Positions 27,258 to 35,499 of a stretch of DNA of 64,000 nt are shown one piece after another. Under the pieces are notes generated by a model. That model ran no database searches. It saw nothing but the letters and a program-made list of their open reading frames with translations, and was not told the DNA's origin. The translations under genes were made by a program, and so were the position numbers. The number at the start of each line of letters is the position of its first letter. The stretch's first letter is position 1. Origin of the DNA: Rhodoferax sp. (GTDB taxonomy: Bacteria > Pseudomonadota > Gammaproteobacteria > Burkholderiales > Burkholderiaceae_C); NCBI RefSeq assembly GCF_018780565.1, contig NZ_JADMJN010000002.1, forward strand, positions 124,001-188,000, in the 5' to 3' direction.

Positions 27258-27896
27258 ATGGCCAGAAAGACAAAAGAAGACGCGGAGCGCACCTACATTG
27301 CCTTGCTGGATGCCGCAGAACAGCTGTTTTTCGACAAGGGGGTGGCGCGCACCACCCTGGCGGACATCGCCGCTGCGGCCGGCATGACCCGTGGCGCCAT
27401 CTATTGGCACTTCAAGGACAAGTCTGCCGTGCTGCGAGCGCTATTCGAGCAGGCGATGCTGCCGATGGAGGCCATGCTGGCCGAACTGGACATTTGCTCC
27501 GAAGTCGATCCCTTGGGCGCGCTGCGGCATATGAATGTCCAGTCTTTGATTACCCTGGCGCAGTCACCCCGGCAGCAGCGAATTTTCAGCATCATGTTTC
27601 ACAAGTGCGAGAACCTGGGCGAGGTCATGGGTGTGATGGATCACGAGGTGGCCTGTCGCGACGAATGTCAGACCCGGGTCGAGCGCCTGCTGGGAAAAGC
27701 CGTGGCCCTGGGCCAGTTGCCCGCAGATAGCGACACTTTCATGAGCCAGCAGATCATCCAGAACTTCATTGTTGGCACCATGCGCGAATGGCTGCTCAAC
27801 CCGACCCGCTATGCGCTGGACAAGGCCGCGCCTGCCATGGTGGATGTGTTGCTGGCCGGCCTGCGGGCGAGTCCGCCGCGCCTTGTAACTGGCTGA
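27258..27896 (+). CDS. TetR/AcrR-family repressor of the efflux operon
   Basis: A 212-residue DNA-binding repressor. The N-terminal helix-turn-helix is typical of AcrR/TtgR proteins: MARKTKEDAERTYIALLDAA, then FDKGVARTTLADIAAAAGM and TRGAIYWHFKDKSAVLRAL. The remaining helical part (about 70-212) would bind drugs, releasing DNA. The ATG at 27258 is the family start; the ORF extension to 27180 runs through the operator. It is divergent from the pump operon with an AcrR-like site between. Its end is 5 bp from the convergent PPOX gene. Confidence 0.94.
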   Translation: MARKTKEDAERTYIALLDAAEQLFFDKGVARTTLADIAAAAGMTRGAIYWHFKDKSAVLRALFEQAMLPMEAMLAELDICSEVDPLGALRHMNVQSLITLAQSPRQQRIFSIMFHKCENLGEVMGVMDHEVACRDECQTRVERLLGKAVALGQLPADSDTFMSQQIIQNFIVGTMREWLLNPTRYALDKAAPAMVDVLLAGLRASPPRLVTG

Positions 27897-27901
27897 CAAG
27901 A

Positions 27902-28354
27902 TCAGCACATAACGAGGTCCGTATGCCCGAAGCCCTTGGCGTAATCAAGGACGGAAATGACCGAGGGCGTTACGCGGAACACGCGAACCTGGCCAGGGCT
28001 GGGCATCTCCATTGGCAAAGGCCGTGACTCAGGGTATTTCAGCGGGAGCAGACGCAGGACTTTCTCCGCCTCGGCGCGATCATCCACCGCATGCGCGCGT
28101 GCTGCCATCGACAGGCCGGTGATCGCCATCAAATCGGCCGTGTCGTGATCAATCGTCAGCGAGAGCCGATCATCTTGCGCCAGGTTTTTGGCCTTCTGAC
28201 TGTCCAGCCCGCAGAGAAAATACAGGGTCAGGCCCTCGTTCACGTAGCCGACCGTCGTTGCCTGTGGCCAGCCATCGGGCCGCAGCGTCGCAACGGTCAT
28301 GATGCGATGCTGGTCCAGCAGAGCCAGGATCTTGCGTTTCATTGCATCGTCCAC
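27902..28354 (-). CDS. pyridoxamine-5'-phosphate-oxidase-fold flavin/haem-binding protein
   Basis: A 150-residue split-barrel protein of the PPOX superfamily. It shows MTVATLRPDGWPQATTVGYV, the common flavin-binding strand, and then NEGLTLYFLCGLDSQKAKNL. Members bind FMN, F420 or haem, and no residue here decides between them. The GTG at 28354 has an excellent GGAGG site six bases before it, so it is preferred to the ATG at 28342. It converges on the TetR gene and shows no operon partner. Confidence 0.85.
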   Translation of the reverse strand: MDDAMKRKILALLDQHRIMTVATLRPDGWPQATTVGYVNEGLTLYFLCGLDSQKAKNLAQDDRLSLTIDHDTADLMAITGLSMAARAHAVDDRAEAEKVLRLLPLKYPESRPLPMEMPSPGQVRVFRVTPSVISVLDYAKGFGHTDLVMC

Positions 28355-28637
28355 GAGTCACCTCCACAACCGTCATTAGCTAAAGTTTCACAACAAGGTG
28401 GGTTTGTTCAAACGCCTGGCCTGTGCCGCCATTCGGCTGCGCGCTTCAACGCCGAAATTCTGCTGCGCGAATATCGCGAACGCTTGACAATTGACAAGAA
28501 AATCTGAACGCACAGACCGGGCCGGTAGTCACTTCAGGCTGTCTACAGCTACTCAGGTTTGGCGATCATGCCTATTGAGCCTCTGTCAGTCCGAGATGCT
28601 GTAATATTTTTGTGCATCCCTTTCAGAATGGCTTACG

Positions 28638-29162
28638 TCAGGTATGAAACGTGGTTTGAATGGCGGGTGGAGCCTGCAGCGTTTGCCCGACCACACAGCA
28701 TCTTTCTGCAGCAATGCGAAGTTTCTCCAGCATTTCGGGTGGCGTACCCTCCTTGGCCTTGAGATGGATGTCGGACGTGATGGATTGGAAGCCCACAGGG
28801 ACATCCTTTTGAATGCCCATCGCTCCGCGCACATCGACAGTTGCTTTGACCTGAACCTCCAAAGCGATCAGTTCGATCCCCATCAGATTGGCAACCATTC
28901 GGACAGAGGAATCCTTGCAGGCCGCCAAGGCGGCGCACAGCAGGTCCCCAGGGCAAGGCGCATCATAGGGACCACCAACCGCACTATGTACGCCGAAGGG
29001 CACAGTAACGCCGCCTCCGTGCATCGGCGTTACCAGCGAATGAAAAGGGTCAGACAGATCGAATCCGCACGTGAGCGCTTGATCTGTGACCATGGCCAGT
29101 TCTGGTGTCTCTTTGTATTGGGCTCGCAAGGTTGCCTGGGCTTCGTATACGCTGTTTCTCAT
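28638..29162 (-). CDS. OsmC-family protein
   Basis: A 174-residue OsmC/Ohr-fold protein from the ATG at 29162, which has a GGAG site; the ORF extension to 29198 adds atypical residues. It has the family landmarks PCPGDLLCAALAACKDSS, where the first peroxidatic Cys region lies, and a late ERCCVVGQTL with the second. This suggests thiol-based reduction of organic hydroperoxides, but this branch differs from the classical Ohr elsewhere in this window. It follows the DUF4242 gene (57 bp) on the same strand and is probably cotranscribed with it, divergent from a large regulator. Confidence 0.85.
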   Translation of the reverse strand: MRNSVYEAQATLRAQYKETPELAMVTDQALTCGFDLSDPFHSLVTPMHGGGVTVPFGVHSAVGGPYDAPCPGDLLCAALAACKDSSVRMVANLMGIELIALEVQVKATVDVRGAMGIQKDVPVGFQSITSDIHLKAKEGTPPEMLEKLRIAAERCCVVGQTLQAPPAIQTTFHT

Positions 29163-29219
29163 CGCAATTCTCCATATCAAAAAGTAAGGGATAGACACAT
29201 CTGGCAGAAGGGGTGTGGC

Positions 29220-29495
29220 TCACACATCAGCCGTGGTTGGATCGATGGTTGTCACGACGCGCGCCACGCTGTCTATCGGGAATCCTCCAAGTCGGGCATG
29301 ATCGCGTATCAACTGTTCACTGGCCGCGTTGTAGACGCAGTAAATCTTGTCACCTGTCACGTAGCTATGGACCCATTGCACTTCAGGCCCCAGATCGCGC
29401 AGCACGTCGCACGATTTCTGGGAAATGGCTTGAAGATCACCGGCGCTGACTGCGCCAATACTGGGGATAGTGCGTTCGATCAAATATTTGGGCAT
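29220..29495 (-). CDS. DUF4242 small protein
   Basis: A 91-residue protein starting MPKYLIERTIPSIGAVSAGD and containing WVHSYVTGDKIYCVYNA, the pattern of the DUF4242 family. Some members bind nickel, as known for a Streptomyces relative; whether this one does is open. AAGGAAATC precedes the ATG. It is the first gene of a probable two-gene operon with the OsmC-like gene. A perfect 10-bp dyad lies 38 bp upstream, in the gap to the divergent regulator. Confidence 0.83.
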   Translation of the reverse strand: MPKYLIERTIPSIGAVSAGDLQAISQKSCDVLRDLGPEVQWVHSYVTGDKIYCVYNAASEQLIRDHARLGGFPIDSVARVVTTIDPTTADV

Positions 29496-29532
29496 GATGA
29501 TTTCCTTGAAGAGTTGGGGTGCAACTCAACAG

Positions 29533-29560
29533 TAAAGGACTGACCAATCCCAGTCCTTTA
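29533..29560. promoter_or_regulatory. dyad with 10-bp perfect arms between divergent genes, probable operator
   Basis: TAAAGGACTG, 8 bases, CAGTCCTTTA. It lies between the DUF4242 start (29495) and the regulator start (29616). It is the natural binding site for the winged-helix regulator and would control both directions. There is no T tract on either side, so a terminator is unlikely. Confidence 0.65.
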
Positions 29561-29615
29561 AAGTTGTAAAAAATCTGCTAAATGTTCCTAACGATGTCAT
29601 CCTTGAAGAAGTCTC

Positions 29616-31142
29616 ATGCAAGACCATTACCACTTTGATCGCTTTGAAGTCAGGCCGGCCGAGCGCTTGCTGCTGGTGAACGGCGTCCCGACGGTGGTTG
29701 GTGCCCGTGCTTTCGATTTGCTCTTGTGCTTGCTGGCGCACCGGGATCGGGTGATCTCCAAGGGTGAGATCCTTGAAATCGTCTGGCCAGGCCTCGTGGT
29801 GGAGGAAAACAATTTGTCGGTGCAGATTTCGACCCTTCGCAAGTTGTTAGGCTCCAATGCGATCTCCACGATTCCTGGACGAGGCTACCGGTTCTCTCTG
29901 GATGTAAGGCAGGTCAGCGTGTCACAACAGGGCGATACACATCTGCCCCGAGCAGCCGCTGTCGCCAAGCCCACGATTGCTGTTCTACCGTTCACTGTCC
30001 TGTCTGATGATCCTCATATCAACTTTCTGGCCGACGGCTTGGCTGAAGACGTCATCGCGCTGTTGGCGCGTGTCCCAGGCTTTTTGCTTATTTCTCGCGC
30101 GTCCTCGTTCGCCTTTCGTGGTCACGATGTCACCGTGCCTGAAGTCGCCCTACAGCTCGGTGTTCGTTTCGTTGTCGAGGGTAGCGTGCGTCTGAACAAC
30201 GATACCCTGAGGATCTCGACTCAGCTGATCGACGCAGCATCGGGACATGTCCTGTGGAGCGGTCGCTTCGATCGCCGTCGTGATCAAGCTGTCGATTTGC
30301 AGGAAGACATTGCGCGCGGGATTATTTCGGAACTTGAACCCGAACTCACCCGTGCCGAAATTGCCCACATTCGTCGCCAGCGCCCGGAGAATCAGGATGC
30401 CTGGGCTCATTACCACCAGGCGATTGGATCGATTGCGCTTCAGGGTTGGGGCAGGGAGGCTATGGCCGAGGCGCGGTCGCAGCTTCAAAAAAGTGTTGCT
30501 CTTGACCCGGCATTTGGTCTGGGGCACGCCCATTACGCTTTGTTGACCGCCTTGTCCATGAATATCGGACTTCTGCCTGACGATGCGAGTCTGGTGGCAG
30601 GGGCGCTGGGCGCGGCCAACTATGCGATTGAGCTTGATGACGGAAGCTCTGAGGTCTTGGGCTATGCTGGCTGCGCCTTGTGTGACCTGGGACAACACGC
30701 TCGGGGCGTTGAAGTACTTCATCAAGCCCTGGAAATCGACCCCAGCAATGCGCAGGCGCATGTCGCGCTGGGCGCCTCGTTGGTCTTGACGGGAAAACTG
30801 GAGGCGGGCATTGAGAAAATGCGGTTCGGGATGAAGATCAGCCCACGAGACCGTCGCCTTGGATTTTGGGGCTGGGCGTTGGGTACTTTCCTGTTCAGGG
30901 CTAGTCGATTAGACGAGGCCCTGGTCGAGGCTCGCACTTCGAGTCGGCGTGATCCAAAGTTCCATTTCGCGCGCGTTCTTGAAGCTGCAGTTCTGGACCG
31001 TCAGGGACACCTTGTTGACGCCGGCGCCTCACTTGCGATTGCTCGCCAGTTGTGTACGACTCTCACGTTGAACGAAATAGCCTTGACCCACGGCCGTCGT
31101 GTTAGTGAGAGGATGGCTTTGCTTTGGAATTCGGTCACCTAG
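29616..31142 (+). CDS. winged-helix (OmpR/CadC-type) regulator with TolB-like domain and TPR repeats
   Basis: A 508-residue transcription regulator. Residues 1-100 form an OmpR/CadC-type winged helix (RAFDLLLCLLAHRDRVISKG, then STIPGRGYRFSLDV). Residues about 125-250 resemble the FlgO/TolB N-terminal type domain found in adenylate-cyclase-like regulators (PTIAVLPFTVLSDDP, FVVEGSVRL, HVLWSGRFDR). From about 255 to 490 it is helical with TPR-like units (e.g. EVLHQALEIDPSNAQAHVAL). No transmembrane segment separates the domains, unlike CadC, so it is cytoplasmic. Its likely targets are the divergent DUF4242-osmC genes, by the dyad at 29533-29560. The signal is unknown. Confidence 0.88.
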   Translation: MQDHYHFDRFEVRPAERLLLVNGVPTVVGARAFDLLLCLLAHRDRVISKGEILEIVWPGLVVEENNLSVQISTLRKLLGSNAISTIPGRGYRFSLDVRQVSVSQQGDTHLPRAAAVAKPTIAVLPFTVLSDDPHINFLADGLAEDVIALLARVPGFLLISRASSFAFRGHDVTVPEVALQLGVRFVVEGSVRLNNDTLRISTQLIDAASGHVLWSGRFDRRRDQAVDLQEDIARGIISELEPELTRAEIAHIRRQRPENQDAWAHYHQAIGSIALQGWGREAMAEARSQLQKSVALDPAFGLGHAHYALLTALSMNIGLLPDDASLVAGALGAANYAIELDDGSSEVLGYAGCALCDLGQHARGVEVLHQALEIDPSNAQAHVALGASLVLTGKLEAGIEKMRFGMKISPRDRRLGFWGWALGTFLFRASRLDEALVEARTSSRRDPKFHFARVLEAAVLDRQGHLVDAGASLAIARQLCTTLTLNEIALTHGRRVSERMALLWNSVT

Positions 31143-31241
31143 CATTTGTGAAATTCGGGTTGCACTTCAAAGCAGTGAGAGATCGCTGTCTCGGTCAGCA
31201 GACGTCGGGGCACCCTTCTATCCGCCGCAGCGTGCTTACCG

Positions 31242-32303
31242 TTATCGCAAACTCTTGTCGAAAAACGTGATCGACTCTTGTGCAACACGGTCCAGGAACG
31301 CAGCCCGGTCGAAGCCTTGCGGGTCGTGGGCCACGCTGCCGTCCGGTGAGGGCAGGTCCATCGTCGGTGTGTTCATGAACGCGTAGTGTCCTGCATTGGG
31401 CACGAGTTGCAGCGTAGCGTTGGCGCCGCGCATGTTCTGCATGACCCATTGCGCGTGGAAGCGCGGCACGAGAAAGGTGTCTTTTTCGCCCGCGTAAATG
31501 GTCACCGGCACGGTGATCGATGCCAGCGAGGACGCGCTGAACGCCACGCCCATCGGCGCCAATGCCATCACGGCACGCACGCGGGTATCGGCCTGCACCG
31601 GCTCTTCCTGCCCGTCTGCGGCAGCGCCGGCCGGCATCGAAGCTCCGCCCAGGGTGTGGGACAAGTTGCACAACACAGGATCCAGCGCCGCTTCGGTCTC
31701 GCAATGCGTGCGCATGCGCGAGAGCACCGGCTTGCCGCCTGCCAGCGCCAGTACCGTGTAGCCACCCGCCGAATGGCCCAGTGCACCGATCAGCGGCCGC
31801 CCGTCGGCACCATTGGCAATGCGTGCGCGCCATTGCGGGTCGGCGAGCAGGGTGTCGATCACACGCGAGGCCTGGCGCGGCCGCTCGGCAAAGTAGCGCA
31901 CCGGCGTGGCGCGCATCGACTGGTCCTGCCAGGTATCGCCCACGTGCTCGACACTGGCGACCAGGTAGCCGTTGCGCGCCAACGCCTGTGCCAGCGTGGA
32001 AAAGCCAATCTCGGTGGAGACCGTGCCATGACTGATCACAATGAGGCCCTTGAATTTCGACTCCGGTGCCCCGTTGACTGCCACGGTCTGCGGAAACGGC
32101 CCCATGGCAATCACCCGGGCCGTATCAGGTGTCGGGTAATAAAGCGCGAAGTGGGCCGGCCTGGCATCCGCGCTGTGGGCGGCCACCGTCATCTTGCGAA
32201 AGCCCGCCTCGGCGGCGTTGGCGGCAGGCGGTAACAGCAGGGCACAGGCCGCTGTCATGACAAGCGGGAGGGCACGAAAAGCACAGATGGAACGGGCAAG
32301 CAT
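31242..32303 (-). CDS. secreted alpha/beta hydrolase (dienelactone-hydrolase/PAF-acetylhydrolase-like)
   Basis: From the ATG at 32303 it is 353 residues with a signal peptide (hydrophobic about 10-27, cleavage near ANAAEA). Motifs are LIVISHGTVSTEIGFSTLAQ and the nucleophile elbow IGALGHSAGGYTVLALA. A late NAGHYAFM carries the probable catalytic His. It is therefore a periplasmic or secreted serine hydrolase; the substrate is unknown. The longer ORF back to 32483 lacks support. It stands alone between the regulator (convergent, 99-bp gap) and the DUF2798 gene. Confidence 0.86.
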   Translation of the reverse strand: MLARSICAFRALPLVMTAACALLLPPAANAAEAGFRKMTVAAHSADARPAHFALYYPTPDTARVIAMGPFPQTVAVNGAPESKFKGLIVISHGTVSTEIGFSTLAQALARNGYLVASVEHVGDTWQDQSMRATPVRYFAERPRQASRVIDTLLADPQWRARIANGADGRPLIGALGHSAGGYTVLALAGGKPVLSRMRTHCETEAALDPVLCNLSHTLGGASMPAGAAADGQEEPVQADTRVRAVMALAPMGVAFSASSLASITVPVTIYAGEKDTFLVPRFHAQWVMQNMRGANATLQLVPNAGHYAFMNTPTMDLPSPDGSVAHDPQGFDRAAFLDRVAQESITFFDKSLR

Positions 32304-32463
32304 GGATGGATACCTTTCGGGTGGGGTTGTGTTGAGGGGATGAGCGGCGAAGTATCTACGTGTGTTTGCGCGGCGTCGCGGACCGTGCGACGAAATGCCG
32401 ATCAGGCGGCGCCAGATGCAGAAAACGCGCTCGAATGGGCCAAGTACTGCCGCCGCAGGCACC

Positions 32464-32733
32464 TCATAGTGGTCCACGCTCAAGTGGCTTTGAATGTCCC
32501 GCTTGCGCAGATGTGCTCACCAAGCGTTGCACGATGCGGCGCGTGATCGGCGCTACGAGCAAAACCAATGGAAAAGCAATCAACCAGGCCATAAGCCATG
32601 TACCCATCCAGAGTTCCAGGAGATTTACACCCGGACCGGATGCCCGAACAGTGGAAATTCCGGACACGACCAGCGACATCAGTCCCGACAGGATGAGGCC
32701 GAATAAGGCCGGGGCAAAACGTGCGGGAAGCAT
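32464..32733 (-). CDS. DUF2798 small membrane protein
   Basis: An 89-residue protein with two membrane helices: about 7-27 (APALFGLILSGLMSLVVSGI) and about 40-60 (WLMAWLIAFPLVLLVAPI). The late motif ITRRIVQRLV is typical of DUF2798 proteins. Its ATG overlaps the flavodoxin stop (TGATG), so it is translationally coupled to that gene. It is last in the operon DUF2938, flavodoxin, DUF2798. Function is unknown. Confidence 0.83.
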   Translation of the reverse strand: MLPARFAPALFGLILSGLMSLVVSGISTVRASGPGVNLLELWMGTWLMAWLIAFPLVLLVAPITRRIVQRLVSTSAQAGHSKPLERGPL

Positions 32734-33314
32734 CAAAACACCTCCTCAAGCTGTTCGGTCATGCGTGCCAGCACACTGGCGAAGTTCTGACCAAAGGCCT
32801 CGGCTGTCCGTACGTCACCCGGTGCATAGGTTTGCCCGGCGGCCGAGTGGCCAGCCTGCGCCATCATGCCTGTCCAGGAACCGAGTCGGTTCAGTGCCTG
32901 GTCGTAGGGCACGCCATTGTGCTGTTCCGGCAGGAAGGGGTTGCCCACCCAGATCATGCCGTGCTGCATGGAAAAGGTGAGCATGGACAGCAAGGTCGTC
33001 TGTTTGTCACCGGAAGGAAGCGCCGAGACGGTAAAGCCGCAGGCGAACTTTCCTTTAAGTTGTTGGGTCCGCCAGAGCCTCCCCGTGGCGTCCATAAAGG
33101 ACTTGAAGGTACCGCTGACCCCGCCCAGGTAGGTGGGTGAACCCCAGACAAAGCCGTCGAAATCCAGAAGTTGATCGGGATTGCCAGTGAGGGTGTCGGC
33201 CTTGATCAGGCTGACCTCGGTGTCGGATACGCTTTGTGCACCGGCAACAATGTGTCGGGCAAAGTGCTCTGTATTGCCTTGCGCGCTATGGAAGATCACG
33301 GCGATTTTTTTCAT
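32733..33314 (-). CDS. flavodoxin-fold NAD(P)H:quinone oxidoreductase (WrbA-like)
   Basis: A 193-residue FMN-binding protein. The N-terminal MKKIAVIFHSAQGNTEHFAR is the FMN phosphate loop, and DGFVWGSPTYLGGVSGTFKS is the second FMN contact, matching the WrbA/flavodoxin group. Such enzymes reduce quinones by two electrons. An AAAGGAG ribosome site precedes the ATG. The gene follows DUF2938 by 42 bp and overlaps the DUF2798 start. Under the MerR-type promoter it would be induced together with two membrane proteins, perhaps in response to a quinone or other electrophile (inference). Confidence 0.9.
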   Translation of the reverse strand: MKKIAVIFHSAQGNTEHFARHIVAGAQSVSDTEVSLIKADTLTGNPDQLLDFDGFVWGSPTYLGGVSGTFKSFMDATGRLWRTQQLKGKFACGFTVSALPSGDKQTTLLSMLTFSMQHGMIWVGNPFLPEQHNGVPYDQALNRLGSWTGMMAQAGHSAAGQTYAPGDVRTAEAFGQNFASVLARMTEQLEEVF

Positions 33315-33356
33315 GGTTACTCACTCCTTTAGATGTGGTGGGGCAGAATCGGGGCT

Positions 33357-33857
33357 TTAAGCCCTGGCTGAAAAAGAAATGGCCCGGGCTGCGACATACA
33401 GTCCAAGCCCGAAGACCGTGTGGTTGCCCAGGCTTTTGATGCAGTTCAGGATGGGCGTCTTGGTTCGAGAGGAGGCAACCCCGGCCCCCATCGCGGGCTG
33501 CATGACGAACAGCGGAAGGATCACCGTTGCCATGCCAAAAAGCAGCGCCGGGGCCAGGGTTGGCGCACGCAGCCATCCCGGGCCAGCCACACTGGCCAGC
33601 AACGCCGTAAAAGCGAGACCGGTGGCGTAGTGGACGGCCCAGCCTAGCGCCCGTTCACCTTGCACTGGCGACGCCTGCGCGATTGCGGCATGCATCCATT
33701 GGCCACGAGGCATGTGCCCGACCCAACGTCCGAGGAGTGTGAAGTTGAGCGTGGGAACACCCGTAGCTTTGAGCAGCAGCAGCCACAGATCCATCACAGC
33801 GGTTGCCCCAATGCCGATGGTGATAACCCGCAGAAAAGTTTCGTTGAAGAGAGTCAT
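33357..33857 (-). CDS. DUF2938 membrane protein
   Basis: A 166-residue protein from the ATG at 33857, with AAGG six bases upstream; the ORF back to 33911 runs into the promoter. It has about four membrane helices (about 8-28, 75-95, 105-125, 145-165) and the DUF2938 landmark GIGATAVMDLWLLLLKATGV and GHMPRGQWMH. First gene of the operon read from the MerR-type promoter at 33897-33927. Function unknown. Confidence 0.85.
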   Translation of the reverse strand: MTLFNETFLRVITIGIGATAVMDLWLLLLKATGVPTLNFTLLGRWVGHMPRGQWMHAAIAQASPVQGERALGWAVHYATGLAFTALLASVAGPGWLRAPTLAPALLFGMATVILPLFVMQPAMGAGVASSRTKTPILNCIKSLGNHTVFGLGLYVAARAISFSARA

Positions 33858-33896
33858 AGAGAGCCTTTCCGGTTGACAAATTGATTTGTTGAAAGT

Positions 33897-33927
33897 AGTG
33901 TGCAACCTCAAGCCAACTTGAAGTCAA
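33897..33927 (-). promoter_or_regulatory. MerR-type promoter with 19-bp spacer and central dyad
   Basis: On the minus strand a -35 TTGACT (33922-33927) and a weak -10 CACACT (33897-33902) are 19 bp apart, the long spacing that MerR-family activators correct. The dyad CCTCAAGCCAACTTGAAG (33906-33923) resembles the SoxR/MerR operators with CCTCAAG..CTTGAGG. It sits 40 bp from the divergent MerR gene. The -10 matches only 3 of 6 consensus bases, so strong activation would be needed. Confidence 0.78.
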
Positions 33928-33941
33928 GACATTTTTTCAAC

Positions 33942-34349
33942 ATGGATATTTCCGAAGTTGCCAAACGATCGGGCCTCCCCGCCTCGACATTGCGGTACTA
34001 CGAAGAGCGCGGACTCATAGCCTCAGTGGGCCGTCAGGGATTGCGTCGACGATTTGATCCTGAAGTCCTTGAGCAGCTCGCCCTGATTTCACTGGGTCAA
34101 GCGGCTGGTTTTTCTCTGGATGAGATTTCGCAGATGTTCTCGGCGGACAGACGCCCCAGCATTGACCGCAAGATGCTGGCGTCCAAGGCAGATCAGATTG
34201 ATGCCATGATCACGCGGCTACACGCGATGAGCAACAGCCTGCGACATGCGGCGAAATGTCCAGCTCCAAGCCATATGGAATGCCCATCGTTTCGTCGATT
34301 GCTGAAGGCCGCGTCCACTGGGACACTGGGCAAACCGCAAGGTGACTGA
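33942..34349 (+). CDS. MerR-family transcriptional regulator
   Basis: A 135-residue activator from the ATG at 33942. The N-terminal winged helix is typical: MDISEVAKRSGLPASTLRYY then EERGLIASVGRQGLRRRFD. A dimerisation helix follows (about 75-105), and the C-terminus has two Cys in AAKCPAPSHMECPSF, which could sense an oxidant or metal but do not form the SoxR iron-sulfur pattern. It is divergent from the DUF2938-flavodoxin-DUF2798 operon, whose promoter carries a MerR-type dyad. The inducer is unknown. Confidence 0.9.
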   Translation: MDISEVAKRSGLPASTLRYYEERGLIASVGRQGLRRRFDPEVLEQLALISLGQAAGFSLDEISQMFSADRRPSIDRKMLASKADQIDAMITRLHAMSNSLRHAAKCPAPSHMECPSFRRLLKAASTGTLGKPQGD

Positions 34350-34428
34350 ATGCGGCTTTTGAGGGCGCAGAAATGCCGGCGCACCGGGGGGTATCATTCC
34401 ACTTCCTTCTCACCTACCGGAGCTGCAC

Positions 34429-35460
34429 ATGGGACTGATGGACTTCGTCAAAAAACAGTTCATTGACATCATTCAATGGACGGAAGACTCGGATGGCACG
34501 CTGGCCTGGCGCTTTCCCATGGCGGACATGGAGATTCAGAACGGTGCCTCGCTTACCGTGCGCGAGTCGCAGATGGCCCTGTTTGTCAACGAGGGCAAGG
34601 TGGCCGATGTGTTTGGCCCCGGTACCCACAAGCTCACCACGCAGACCTTGCCGGTACTGACCTACCTGAAGAACTGGGACAAGCTGTTTGAGTCGCCCTT
34701 TAAAAGTGATGTGTACTTTTTCAGCACGCGCCAGCAGGTCGATCAGAAGTGGGGCACGCCCCAGCCCATCACGATCCGTGACAAGGATTTTGGCGCGGTT
34801 CGCCTGCGCGCCTTCGGCAACTACAGTTTTCGTGTGGTCGAGCCCAAGCTGTTTCACACCGAGATTTCCGGCACGCGTGACAGCTATGGCGTGGGTGATC
34901 TGGATGGTCAGCTGCGCGGCTTGGTGCTGCAAAACATCAGCAATGCCATTGCTTCCAGCGGTATTCCGTTTCTGGATCTGGCCTCGAACCAGCTGACCTT
35001 TGCCCAGGCACTGACCACGCAACTGGCGCCTGAGTTCGCCAAAATCGGCTTGAAGCTCGAAGGCATGACGGTGCAAAACGTGTCGTTGCCGGAAGAGTTG
35101 CAAAAAATTCTGGATCAGAAAATCGGCATGGGCATGGTCGGTAACGACATGGGCAAGTTCATGCAATACCAGACCGCACAGGCCATTCCGAAGTTTGCCG
35201 AAGGCGCAGCCGGTGGCGGCGGTGGCATCGCGGGCGACGCCATGGGCCTGGGGGCCGGGGTGGCCCTGGGCCAGGTGCTGGCGCAAAACCTGGCAAGTGG
35301 CTTGCAGGGCGGTGCGGGTGCCGCGGCGCAGGCTGTGGGCGTGAAAGCCGAGGACGTGATGGCCACCCTGGAAAAGCTGGGCGACTTGAAGACCAAGGGC
35401 ATCCTGACCCAGGAAGAGTTTGACGCGAAAAAGGCAGAGCTACTCAAAAAGCTGGTGTGA
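34429..35460 (+). CDS. SPFH/Band-7 domain protein of the YdjI/virion-core type with C-terminal SHOCT-like domain
   Basis: A 343-residue protein. The N-terminus MGLMDFVKKQFIDIIQW and the SPFH core (ESQMALFVNEGKVADVFGPG, ITIRDKDFGAVRLRAFGNYS) match the YdjI-like branch of SPFH proteins. A Gly/Ala-rich part (about 260-305) links to a SHOCT-like end (KLGDLKTKGILTQEEFDAKK, about 318-337). SPFH proteins form scaffolds on membranes. GGAG precedes the ATG. It is the first gene of an operon with DUF4178, DUF350, a SpeE-like membrane protein and a FAD oxidoreductase, a genomic partnership that suggests an envelope-associated function. Confidence 0.88.
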   Translation: MGLMDFVKKQFIDIIQWTEDSDGTLAWRFPMADMEIQNGASLTVRESQMALFVNEGKVADVFGPGTHKLTTQTLPVLTYLKNWDKLFESPFKSDVYFFSTRQQVDQKWGTPQPITIRDKDFGAVRLRAFGNYSFRVVEPKLFHTEISGTRDSYGVGDLDGQLRGLVLQNISNAIASSGIPFLDLASNQLTFAQALTTQLAPEFAKIGLKLEGMTVQNVSLPEELQKILDQKIGMGMVGNDMGKFMQYQTAQAIPKFAEGAAGGGGGIAGDAMGLGAGVALGQVLAQNLASGLQGGAGAAAQAVGVKAEDVMATLEKLGDLKTKGILTQEEFDAKKAELLKKLV

Positions 35461-35499
35461 GCGGGTGGGCCTCACTGACCTGACCCAGACCTGCTGAGC

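Noticed and set aside
28355..28637. 283-bp gap between the PPOX gene and the OsmC-like gene
   Set aside because: A plus-strand frame ends at 28507 with a plausible-looking tail (REYRERLTIDKKI) but it begins antisense to the PPOX gene and has no start of its own. I see no gene or RNA in the gap.
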